Below, piece by piece: positions 30,963 through 39,646 of a DNA stretch of 64,000 bases (positions are counted from its first letter, which is position 1; each line of letters opens with the position of its first letter). The stretch lies in NCBI GenBank assembly GCA_963727845.1, contig CAVSHI010000002.1:1-64000 (forward strand), read 5' to 3'. Source of the DNA: JBEKTW01 sp963727845 (GTDB taxonomy: Bacteria; Bacteroidota; Ignavibacteria; UBA10030; SZUA-254). Under the pieces are notes generated by a model. The model was not told where the DNA came from. It made no database searches and was given only the letters and a program-made list of their open reading frames with translations. The position numbers were made by a program, and so were the translations under genes.

Positions 30963-32855
30963 ATGAAACAGATTCCCTCAATAATAGCTTTTCTGGTGGT
31001 TGGGTTTTCAATTCTTACGGCACAACCATCGTTGAAAACGAGCGCTACAGACAATTCTGTCATCCGCCCGGAACGCGATTTCCTCTTCGATACTCCGGTC
31101 AGTCCGTATCAGTACGGCCAGTTTATCGAATACCTGTGTGACCTCGTGCCGGGGATGTGGTCGGAAAAAGTCTTCGACAACAGTTTTGAAGGTCTCTCAC
31201 CGTATAATATCGTTTTCCGGAAGCAGGTTGATTTCAGAGAGAAACCATGGTATCCCGTGGGGGCGGTTCATCGGGGCAGGTACTCTCTGGATAGTGTGCA
31301 GGCCTTTAATGGCAAAGTGTCACAGCGGATCGAAGTGAAAGGAGATGAACCCTGCACACTCGGCCTTGCCCAGGATGGTATCGGCGTAGAGAAGGGACAG
31401 GCGCTTCGGTTATCCGCCTATCTGAGAGAAAAGGGAGTCTCCGGGAGCGTACGGATGTACTTACGCGCCGGCGCCAAGATTCTCTCCGCCACAAACTTTT
31501 CAGCTACTGAAGATTGGAAAAAATACACTGCACGTTTCCTGCCCTTGGAATATTCCAGCAACGCGTCGCTGGTCATAGAGTTTCGCGGTCCCGGCACGAT
31601 CTGGATCGATCAGGTTTCGTTAATGCCTGAACGAACCGTGGGCGGATGGCGGATCGATGTCGTTAAGGCATTGAAGGAATTGAAACCCGGCATCATCCGG
31701 CTGGGCGGCAGCTCTACCGAGACATTCGACTGGTTACGGCTTATTGGCGACCCGGATAAGCGTCCGCCGTGGATCAATCTTCCATGGGGCGGACAACATC
31801 CGACGGGAGCGGGACTGGAAGAGTTCGTTCAGCTTTGCAGGGTCGTCGGCGCGGAGCCTCTCATTTGCGTGCGTCTGACCGGCCGCACACCCAGGAATGC
31901 CGCAGATGAGGTGGAATATTTCAACGGTTCACCCGAGACACCGATGGGAAAGCTGCGGGCGGCCAACGGCCATCCTGCGCCATACAACATAAAATTCTGG
32001 CAGATCGGCAACGAGTTGGAGGGCGATGAATACGAACGAGATCTTCCGGTCTTCTGCCAGGCAATGAAAGCGGTTGACCCGACTATTAGATTACTTTCAT
32101 CATTCCCAACCCCCAACATCATCAACACTTCCGGACAGTACCTGGATTATGTCTCTCCCCATCACTACGAATGCGAAGATCTTGCCGGGAAAGAGAGCGA
32201 AATCCGGAGAATAGAGCAATGGCTTGACAGCGCATCGAGGAGAAACATCAAAGTGGCTGTGACCGAGTGGAACACGACCGCCGGCGATTGGGGGGTCGGA
32301 CGCGGAAGATTGTTGTCGCTGGACAACGCCCTGGCATGCGCCCGATACCACAACTTCATGCACCGGCACGCGGACATCATCGAGATTGCCAACCGTTCCA
32401 ACCTCACCAATAGTTTCTGCTCGGGGATCATCCAAACTGATAACCTGCGACTCTACAAAACCCCGACCTACTACGTTCAACAGCTTTACGCACATCATGC
32501 AGGTGTCCATCCGTTGCGGGTAACGCTGCAGGGGAAATTGGATCGGGATGATGTGAGCGCCACCATGTCTCGCGGCAAAGTGTCGTTGTTGGTGGTTAAC
32601 AGCACGCTTCATGAACGCCGCACGCTGGTAGATTTTTCAGCATTCGGCACGATTGGCGGGACGGTTCACGTCTGGAAATTAGTGGATACGAAGAATGCCG
32701 GAGAGCGTGACGTATCGAATAGTTTTGAAGAACCGGAGCGTGTTCGCCTGTTATCCTCACAGTTCGCGACGAAATCTGCCAAGTTCTCTTACGTCTTTCC
32801 CCCTCTTTCCGTGGTCGCGCTTGAATGCACGATTATTGAATCACCTGAGAAATAA
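30963..32855 (+). CDS. Secreted alpha-L-arabinofuranosidase (GH51-like)
   Basis: 630 aa with signal peptide (IIAFLVVGFSILTAQ). An N-terminal carbohydrate-binding-like segment (about 60-220) precedes the catalytic barrel, which starts at IIRLGGSSTETFDW. The acid/base is Glu in IGNELEGD (about 351) and the nucleophile is Glu in VTEWNTTAGDWG (about 435), both in the order expected for clan GH-A GH51 enzymes. A C-terminal beta-sandwich follows. It would release terminal arabinofuranose from arabinans or arabinoxylans outside the cytoplasm. Its 3' end overlaps the convergent fucosidase gene by 15 bp. Confidence 0.87.
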   Translation: MKQIPSIIAFLVVGFSILTAQPSLKTSATDNSVIRPERDFLFDTPVSPYQYGQFIEYLCDLVPGMWSEKVFDNSFEGLSPYNIVFRKQVDFREKPWYPVGAVHRGRYSLDSVQAFNGKVSQRIEVKGDEPCTLGLAQDGIGVEKGQALRLSAYLREKGVSGSVRMYLRAGAKILSATNFSATEDWKKYTARFLPLEYSSNASLVIEFRGPGTIWIDQVSLMPERTVGGWRIDVVKALKELKPGIIRLGGSSTETFDWLRLIGDPDKRPPWINLPWGGQHPTGAGLEEFVQLCRVVGAEPLICVRLTGRTPRNAADEVEYFNGSPETPMGKLRAANGHPAPYNIKFWQIGNELEGDEYERDLPVFCQAMKAVDPTIRLLSSFPTPNIINTSGQYLDYVSPHHYECEDLAGKESEIRRIEQWLDSASRRNIKVAVTEWNTTAGDWGVGRGRLLSLDNALACARYHNFMHRHADIIEIANRSNLTNSFCSGIIQTDNLRLYKTPTYYVQQLYAHHAGVHPLRVTLQGKLDRDDVSATMSRGKVSLLVVNSTLHERRTLVDFSAFGTIGGTVHVWKLVDTKNAGERDVSNSFEEPERVRLLSSQFATKSAKFSYVFPPLSVVALECTIIESPEK

Positions 32856-34223
32856 CTCGACTACAGGAATTTCAACATTCGGCTTATTCACTGGCAGCGT
32901 GAGGACGATGTCGTCCTTTTTTGATTCTTCGGAGATCCATGTCGTTTCTTTTTGCGTACTCATTTTCACCTCGGACGCGTCGTTGAGGAGCTGGGCGTAG
33001 CGTATCTTTCCGGCATACCCTTCAAGAGTGATCTGCTCCAGCGGCCAGTCAAGCAAATGAATGTAAAGCCGCTTTAATTCAGGGTTATAGGTCAGGAGAG
33101 AGTGCTCGGGGATTTTGAATTCTGCCGGCGCTTGAGTGCAGCCGTAGATTGAACGGCTGTTTACCGCCATCCACTCGCCGATTCCTTTGAGCCGCTGCTG
33201 CGCGCGGTCGTCGAATGTGCCCCGTGCAGTCGGGCCCACGTTGAGGAGAAGATTGCCTCCCTTGCTCACGCTTTCGATCAGAAGGACCAGAAGCTGCTTC
33301 GTGTCTTTCCATGTCATCTCGTCCCGGTAGTACCCCCACGAGCCGGAGAATGTCTGGCACGCTTCCCACGGGACTCTCTTTCCGTTCATGGTTACCCACT
33401 CGCTTGGCTTGAACTGCTCCGGTGTTCGGAAATCCCATCCGCCATCGACGTCCAGCAGGTCGAGCCGGTCGTTGACGATGATGCCCGGCTGGAGCTTGCG
33501 CACCATCTTCAGAAGGTTCTCCGAATCCCAGTCATTTCTTCCTTTACCATGCTTGCCGGATGGGAAAGAATAATCGAGCCAGATGATGTCAATTGTCCCA
33601 TAGTTAGTCAACAATTCCCGCACCTGATCCTTGATATACTGCCGGTAAATATTCATATCTCTGCCCTTGTTAAGCTTCTCATATTCTTCATCGGTCGAAG
33701 GGCTCTGCGGATGATTCCTGTCGATCGTATAATTCGGATGGTGCCAGTCGAGAAGGGAATAATAAAATCCGACTTTCAATCCTTCCCCCCGGAATGCCTC
33801 GACCCACTCTTTGATGAGGTCCCGCCTTGCAGGGGTGTTTGGGGCTTTGTACTCCGTGAACTTTGACTCGAAGAGGCAAAATCCTTCGTGGTGTTTCGCA
33901 GTGATGACAGCATATTTCATTCCGGCTTGCTTCGCCATTTTTGCCCACTGGTGGGGATCGTAGAGGTCGGGGTTGAATACCTCAAAGTATTTCTGGTAGT
34001 CATCGTTGTTAAGACGTTCCATTTTTTTGACCCATTCATGACGCGCCGGGGAAGAGTACAGTCCCCAGTGGATGAACATGCCGAATCGCGCGTCGGTCCA
34101 CCACCGCATGCGGGCTTGCTTTTGTTCGGGGGTCTCTTGAGGCAGTTGTGCCCGCGCAGGGCCGGCAAGGAGTAATGTCAAAACCAGGACACAAACCGTC
34201 TGGGCAAAATTCTTGAGTGTCAT
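32841..34223 (-). CDS. Secreted alpha-L-fucosidase (GH29)
   Basis: 460 aa from the ATG at 34223, chosen because it gives a clean signal peptide (MTLKNFAQTVCVLVLTLLLAGPARAQ region) and has AAAAGGTG just upstream; an open frame extends to 34283. GH29 landmarks are WWTDARFGMFIHWGLYS, YAVITAKHHEGFCLF, GLKVGFYYSLLDWHHPNY and the nucleophile Asp in WLDYS (about residue 217). It removes fucose with retention of configuration. It lies between two other glycosidases but on the opposite strand, so co-regulation is not obvious. Confidence 0.92.
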   Translation of the reverse strand: MTLKNFAQTVCVLVLTLLLAGPARAQLPQETPEQKQARMRWWTDARFGMFIHWGLYSSPARHEWVKKMERLNNDDYQKYFEVFNPDLYDPHQWAKMAKQAGMKYAVITAKHHEGFCLFESKFTEYKAPNTPARRDLIKEWVEAFRGEGLKVGFYYSLLDWHHPNYTIDRNHPQSPSTDEEYEKLNKGRDMNIYRQYIKDQVRELLTNYGTIDIIWLDYSFPSGKHGKGRNDWDSENLLKMVRKLQPGIIVNDRLDLLDVDGGWDFRTPEQFKPSEWVTMNGKRVPWEACQTFSGSWGYYRDEMTWKDTKQLLVLLIESVSKGGNLLLNVGPTARGTFDDRAQQRLKGIGEWMAVNSRSIYGCTQAPAEFKIPEHSLLTYNPELKRLYIHLLDWPLEQITLEGYAGKIRYAQLLNDASEVKMSTQKETTWISEESKKDDIVLTLPVNKPNVEIPVVELFLR

Positions 34224-34287
34224 AAGGCACCTTTTCATTGAGATGATAGTCCGCAATGGTAAGAAGAAGAGGGATAAAATCAAAATA

Positions 34288-34316
34288 TTGACAATTCATA
34301 AGAACTGTGCTACATT
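34288..34316 (+). promoter_or_regulatory. Promoter of the GH2 beta-galactosidase gene
   Basis: TTGACA (34288-34293), 17-bp spacer, TACATT (34311-34316), followed by G. The start codon is about 50 bp downstream. Confidence 0.7.
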
Positions 34317-34366
34317 GACGCATCACTTGCGGACCCATTTCCGCGCAAAGCACAATTCTTACAGGT

Positions 34367-36424
34367 ATGACCATGCTCAGAATTCTATCCCTGTTCTTTG
34401 TCGGTCTGGGCATCTCTGCATTGAGCAGTCCGGTGCGTGCCCAGACAGACCAATTGATCGATTCAGGTTGGCGGTTCAGAGCCGGAAATATTGCCGGCGC
34501 CGGACAGCCGCAGTTTGACGATCAGGACTGGCAAACGGTCGACCTTCCACACAACTGGGGGTGGGAGGAGGCGCAAAAGGGCCAGAGCTATACCCGCGGC
34601 CCAGGCTGGTACCGCCGCAGTCTTGACGTAGGACCGCCAGAACACGGGAAGCGCTACTTCCTCCGGTTCGAAGCCGCGGGATCAGTGGCCGATGTGTTTC
34701 TGAACGGCAGCCCGCTCGGCCAACACCGCGGGGCATTCGGTGCGTTCTGCTACGAAATCACAAAACAGCTGTCCGCCAATGGTACGAACATGCTTGCCGT
34801 GCTCGTCAGTAATGCACCTGAACCCGATGTGGCTCCGTTGAGCGGCGATTTCTGTATCTTTGGCGGATTGTACCGTCCCGTACATCTCATCGTAACAAAT
34901 GCAATCTGTTTCGCGAGGACGGATCACGCTTCGCCGGGCGTCGCCTGGTATGAAACAAACGTCAACAGGACGCGGGCAGAAATCGATGTGACCGCACAAA
35001 TCTCCAACGAGACATCACAGGATGAGGAACTTACCATTTCCGCCGCATTCTTCGATGCTTCGGGCAATCGCATTTCCTCGACTGACCAACTGATAACTGC
35101 TGTGGCCCATGTTATAGCGCCGGTTCCCCTGCATATGGTGGTTAAGAAGCCGCATCTCTGGAATGGACGCAAAGATCCATATCTCTATAAAGCTGTTGTC
35201 GAATTGCGCAAACACGATGGCACATTGCTGGATACCGTTGCACAACCGCTCGGACTCCGCTTCTTCCGCGTGGACACTGAAAAAGGATTTTTCCTGAACG
35301 CCAAACCCTACCACCTTCACGGCGTCAACCGTCACCAGGATAGGCCGGACAAGGGATGGGCAATCTCTAAGGAAGATATGGCCGAGGACATTCGCCTCAT
35401 TAAGGAACTCGGCTGTACGGTTGTCCGCTGCGCGCACTACCAGCACAGCGATTATTTTTACAGCTTGTGCGACTCTGCGGGTATCCTTGTGTGGGCGGAA
35501 CTTCCACAGGTCAATGAAATCGGCGCGGATCCGAGATTTGCTGAGACTTCACGAAATCAGTTGCTCGATCTGATCCGGCAGAACATTAATCATCCCTCGA
35601 TCTTTGTCTGGAGCCTGTTCAACGAGCTCTGGCCCGGGAAACCCGATCCTCACCGCGAACTTGAGGATCTGAAGATTGTGGCGAACGGAGAGGATCCGAC
35701 GCGGCCCACGATCGCGGCGACCTCGACCTCTCGCCTGCCCCAGATGAACCAGATCCCCGATCTGCTCGGTTGGAATATCTACCCCGGCTGGTACCCGGAT
35801 TGGGGACGGAAAGAATCTTTCGGCGATCTGCTCGATAAGGGTCGTATGATGAGCCGTAGCGGCGGCATCTGCATTAGCGAGTATGGCGCAGGTGCCAACA
35901 CGGAACACCATGAAGAGAATCCGACCCAACCGCAGACAGACGGCCAATGGCATCCGGAAGAGTGGCAGGCACTTGTCCACGAGGCGGCATGGTCAGCGAT
36001 GAAGCAAAGGCCGTTTATATGGGGGACGTTTGTCTGGAACATGTTCGATTTCACAAGCTCTACGCGGCACGAAGGCGGTGTTCCAGGTCGGAACGACAAG
36101 GGACTGGTGACGTACGATCGAAAAACAAAGAAGGACGCTTTCTTCTTCTATAAAGCGAACTGGTCGGATGAGCCGGTCATCTACATCGCAAGCCGACGAT
36201 TTGCCGTGCGGAAGGATTCAGTAACCGAAGTGAAAATCTATTCCAACGTGGACCGGGTTGAACTGCTCCTGAATGGAATCACGCAGGGCAGGAAAGCGAA
36301 AACCGCCAATTGTGTATTCATCTGGAAAGATATAAAGCTCCAGCCCGGCAGGAATGACATTAAAGCCCGGGGTGTGTGGGGAGACCGGATTCTGAGTGAT
36401 AGTTGCGAATGGACGCTTTTCTGA
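34367..36424 (+). CDS. Secreted GH2 glycosidase, beta-galactosidase-like
   Basis: 685 aa with signal peptide (ILSLFFVGLGISALSSPVRAQ). Jelly-roll GH2 sugar-binding domain with LPHNWGW and GPGWYRR, Ig-like domain, then the GH2 catalytic signatures: FFLNAKPYHLHGVNRHQD, acid/base Glu in WSLFNELWPG (about 420) and nucleophile Glu in CISEYGAG (about 505). A small C-terminal domain (VEIKIYSN-like, LLLNGITQGRK) ends the protein. GH2 includes beta-galactosidases, beta-mannosidases and beta-glucuronidases; the motifs favour galactosidase but do not settle substrate. It has its own promoter. With GH51 and GH29 it could strip a complex plant- or host-type glycan. Confidence 0.88.
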   Translation: MTMLRILSLFFVGLGISALSSPVRAQTDQLIDSGWRFRAGNIAGAGQPQFDDQDWQTVDLPHNWGWEEAQKGQSYTRGPGWYRRSLDVGPPEHGKRYFLRFEAAGSVADVFLNGSPLGQHRGAFGAFCYEITKQLSANGTNMLAVLVSNAPEPDVAPLSGDFCIFGGLYRPVHLIVTNAICFARTDHASPGVAWYETNVNRTRAEIDVTAQISNETSQDEELTISAAFFDASGNRISSTDQLITAVAHVIAPVPLHMVVKKPHLWNGRKDPYLYKAVVELRKHDGTLLDTVAQPLGLRFFRVDTEKGFFLNAKPYHLHGVNRHQDRPDKGWAISKEDMAEDIRLIKELGCTVVRCAHYQHSDYFYSLCDSAGILVWAELPQVNEIGADPRFAETSRNQLLDLIRQNINHPSIFVWSLFNELWPGKPDPHRELEDLKIVANGEDPTRPTIAATSTSRLPQMNQIPDLLGWNIYPGWYPDWGRKESFGDLLDKGRMMSRSGGICISEYGAGANTEHHEENPTQPQTDGQWHPEEWQALVHEAAWSAMKQRPFIWGTFVWNMFDFTSSTRHEGGVPGRNDKGLVTYDRKTKKDAFFFYKANWSDEPVIYIASRRFAVRKDSVTEVKIYSNVDRVELLLNGITQGRKAKTANCVFIWKDIKLQPGRNDIKARGVWGDRILSDSCEWTLF

Positions 36425-36517
36425 CAGACCGTACTGGCAAATTATGCAAGAGAGGGAATTGCAGGTTCAAATGAGCGAAATTGTTCCCTTCAGCGTTCTC
36501 TACGTTAAATCGTTCTT

Positions 36518-36640
36518 GACCACAAAGTGCACAAAGGACACGAAGAGACCGCAAAGCGTTTTGCCACGGACCTCCCATTTGCGAATCTTGCATTTGCGTC
36601 AACGTTTATCACCACGAAGGCACGAAGAACACGAAAGGAT
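36518..36640. repeat. Two imperfect copies of an ACCACRAAG/CACGAAG repeat
   Basis: ACCACAAAGTGCACAAAGG (from 36519) and ACCACGAAGGCACGAAG (from 36611) resemble each other, with GACACGAAGAG and ACACGAAAGG following. They lie in the non-coding interval between convergent genes (36425-36645). No terminator stem was found there. Confidence 0.45.
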
Positions 36641-36645
36641 GGTCC

Positions 36646-39612
36646 TTATTTCAGAACCAACATTTTTCTCGTTCGAACTTCGTTCGTTGCCCGGATTGTG
36701 CAGAAATAAACCCCCGAAGGAACGGAAATCCTCTGACCATTCTTCCCATCCCATCTCATTTCGTAATACCCCGGATGTTGAGCGCCGTGGAGTAAGGTGA
36801 CGATCTCCTGACCCGCCGTGTTGAATATCCCCAGGCTAACATCCGATTCTTTATCCAATTGATACCGGATGGTTGTGCTCGGGTTGAACGGATTAGGATA
36901 ATTCTGCAGGAGAGCAAATTCCGGGGGTGCAGTAGCCTGATCGACGCGGTCGGGTGAACCGGCAAGAATGGTGATGGTAAAGGCAGAACTTATTTCGGCA
37001 GGGAAGCGCACCGAATCCTGTTTTGTCAGATCGGCAGAACCCAGATACGGAATTCCTTGGGCGACAACTTTCCAGCCTGTCGGGAGTCCAAACTTCTCGC
37101 TTACCTTCATAGAGTGCACAGCTTTTGGATTGACGAAAACCTTCCAGGCCAGAAGTTCTTGATTTTGAGCGGGACGTACGTCGCTCCAGAGTTTCCCCTC
37201 AAGATACGTTTCATCTTCAGTTACCTCAGGGCGTGGAGGCGGCATCGGATAGTTGAAGGTGTTGCGGGTGGCAGTGGCATTTCTATGCTGGCCGACGCGG
37301 ATGGTTACAGACTCGAGATTCAGCTTCATAAACCAGCCATCTCCATTTTTCCATTCAGCGATAGGGGTTGCCGTCGTTCCCCGCGAGAAGGTGAACGAGG
37401 ACGCTGAGCCGGTCCCGTTCCACACGGCATATCCGCCAAACGGTTGCATTGGTTGCACGGAAGGGTCAAGCGGTCCCTGCCAGCTGTTCGTTTCATGTCT
37501 GAAGCTGTATACCCGGATTCCGACGGAACCGGCAGAAGTGTTTAGGGGACTCCAGGTGGCTGGACTGGTATAAAATGGGGGACCTACAAGAGACCACCCC
37601 GTCGGAATCGTGATCTGATATGCAGTATCCGTCTGCACAGTGCCTGTGCCGAAATTCAAGTTGAACGCGCCAGGCTGAGTCACCGTCTTAAACCAAAAGC
37701 CCCGATACAAATCGAAAGCGTCAACCGCACTTGTAATGTCTTGAAATGAACCATTCGTATACGCGTACATTTTGTATGCGTTGGAACCGTTACCGTTGAA
37801 TTGACCCGCGATTGCGGGGCCTGCAGTTTCGTCAAGTACATATGGAACACTCATCAAAACCCATTTTGAGACGGGCACACCGCCTGAAAACCTCCCCGTC
37901 AAAGTACTCAATCTGGTAATGTGGGTCGACACTGCAACGGTTCCAGTGCGATACGGGGAGTTGTTCGTTTTGTCACTCTCCAGAACGTTGCTGTTGATAT
38001 CGATAATCGCTCCGACGTAGTACGTGCCGGTAGCAACGATTGGCACAGCAAAGCTCTGAGCTTGCGACTGGGAGTCCCCGGCAGCTATCGAAGTGTACGA
38101 CAGCGCTGTGCCTAACGGAGTATCAAAAGTCGAAATCACGTTGTTTGTCGACAAATACAATTGCGTTTGATGTGGTCCGGCCGTAGCACTGCCCTGATTT
38201 TTTTCCCAGAAGGTCGCTGTCACATTCTGCCCCACTGTCCATGCATCCGTGGATAACGGCAGGGATATCCCAACCAGGTCAGCTGCAGCGGCGGACGCAG
38301 TTGTGAAATTCAAAATCGACCCTTTGTTTGTCCCCTTCGTGTTTTGTCCTACGACCCTATAATAATATGTAGTATTCTGACTTAGTCCCGTCAGATTCGC
38401 TGTGACGGCCACGCCACTTGTTCCCGACCCAATGGATTGCGCAGAGGTCGAGCTGGAGTTCGACAACGTGCTGCTCGTTCCCCATTCAAACCAGGCGGTC
38501 GTTAACAAGGCGTTTGGGTTCACGATTCCGATCAGGGTTGCGCTGCTTGAGCCCACAGCCTCGGAGGCCGTAGTGGTTGCTGTCGGTGATGATGCAGCGA
38601 GGTCCCCTCCAACCCATTTCAAAATTGTCCCGTTTGCTCCGACAGCCCATCCAGTTGACGAGCTGGCAAAAGAAACTCCATACAAGGAATTCGTAACGGG
38701 CGCGAACCGGGAGGACCAGGTATTTCCTCCGTCCGTCGACACAAAGCTAGTGAGATACATGGTCGCACTTTGACCAACCATGATTGCCACCGTTGGAGAA
38801 ACGTAGGTGAGTCCCGCGGCAAGGTTGGCACCCGTTGAAACCGGAGTTCCCCAAGAGATCCCGCCATCAGCGGTTTGCGCAATATATCCGGTATTGCCGG
38901 CAACCATGCCAACCTGATCGCTGGCAAAAGAAGTCGCGAAAAGAGAGCTGCCGATCCCGGCAAGAGAATTCGTTGCTGTCCAGGTGTTCCCTCTATCGGT
39001 CGACCGGAAAACGCGTGTTGCCGATGTCCCGAACCAGGCATTAGTTGCAAATACTGCAACATTGTTAATGAAGCCGGTTTCTCCAGTCAGTGGAGCAGGG
39101 ATATTCGATTGAGGGGTCCGGGTCCATGTGGTGCCGCCATCAGTAGTGGTTTGGACAACGAAGTATCCATTTTCCGGATCCCCGATCATGATGCCGTTGT
39201 TTGCATCATAAAACCGCACGGCGTCATAGAACGTCCCCTGCGTGTTTGATGATAGAGGGAACGTCCAGGTTCCTCCGCCGTCTGTTGTCTTCCCAATCCA
39301 GGAAAATCTGCTGCTGTCATTAGCGAGCACCACCCAGGCCGTATACTGATCAAACGCCTCGATACTCCCGCAGTCCAATTTGCTTCCACCATACGTCCAA
39401 GAATGTGCACTCCATGTTGTTCCACCGTTGGTCGTGAGCAGGATCCTTCCCGAATCACCCGACGCCCACGCGATGTCCGCGCTTATCGCCTTTATGCCAA
39501 CAAGGTCTGCAGTAACATTGGCGTCCGATTCTACGGCCCAGGGTTGGCCTAAAGCCGGCGTTCTCCAGAGACATAGCGCCAGCGCTACAACAACCGTTAT
39601 TCTACTCATCAT
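36646..39612 (-). CDS. Secreted BNR/YCF48-like, Fn3 and CARDB protein with T9SS sorting domain
   Basis: 988 aa. Signal peptide (VVVALALCLWRTPALGQ), start preceded by GAGGAG. Residues about 25-345 carry YCF48/BNR propeller strands (LLTTNGGTTWS, GKTTDGGGTW, STDGGNTWSSRF, GWAVGANGTILKW). An Fn3-like domain follows at about 345-440 (SATLIGIVNPNALLTTAWFEW, NTTYYYRVVG), then a CARDB-like domain at about 445-560 (DLVGISLPLSTDAW, ESDKTNNSPY). A further region includes WSLVGPPFY, and the T9SS type-A tail from about 900 has LLQNYPNPFNPSTT and ends TRKMLVLK. It lies 34 bp downstream of the caspase-PEGA gene on the same strand, so the two are likely an operon; it may be a surface partner or cargo of that protein (inference). 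Confidence 0.83.
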   Translation of the reverse strand: MMSRITVVVALALCLWRTPALGQPWAVESDANVTADLVGIKAISADIAWASGDSGRILLTTNGGTTWSAHSWTYGGSKLDCGSIEAFDQYTAWVVLANDSSRFSWIGKTTDGGGTWTFPLSSNTQGTFYDAVRFYDANNGIMIGDPENGYFVVQTTTDGGTTWTRTPQSNIPAPLTGETGFINNVAVFATNAWFGTSATRVFRSTDRGNTWTATNSLAGIGSSLFATSFASDQVGMVAGNTGYIAQTADGGISWGTPVSTGANLAAGLTYVSPTVAIMVGQSATMYLTSFVSTDGGNTWSSRFAPVTNSLYGVSFASSSTGWAVGANGTILKWVGGDLAASSPTATTTASEAVGSSSATLIGIVNPNALLTTAWFEWGTSSTLSNSSSTSAQSIGSGTSGVAVTANLTGLSQNTTYYYRVVGQNTKGTNKGSILNFTTASAAAADLVGISLPLSTDAWTVGQNVTATFWEKNQGSATAGPHQTQLYLSTNNVISTFDTPLGTALSYTSIAAGDSQSQAQSFAVPIVATGTYYVGAIIDINSNVLESDKTNNSPYRTGTVAVSTHITRLSTLTGRFSGGVPVSKWVLMSVPYVLDETAGPAIAGQFNGNGSNAYKMYAYTNGSFQDITSAVDAFDLYRGFWFKTVTQPGAFNLNFGTGTVQTDTAYQITIPTGWSLVGPPFYTSPATWSPLNTSAGSVGIRVYSFRHETNSWQGPLDPSVQPMQPFGGYAVWNGTGSASSFTFSRGTTATPIAEWKNGDGWFMKLNLESVTIRVGQHRNATATRNTFNYPMPPPRPEVTEDETYLEGKLWSDVRPAQNQELLAWKVFVNPKAVHSMKVSEKFGLPTGWKVVAQGIPYLGSADLTKQDSVRFPAEISSAFTITILAGSPDRVDQATAPPEFALLQNYPNPFNPSTTIRYQLDKESDVSLGIFNTAGQEIVTLLHGAQHPGYYEMRWDGKNGQRISVPSGVYFCTIRATNEVRTRKMLVLK

Positions 39613-39646
39613 CGATTATCTCCTCGATTACTCGTGCGAACCGTGC

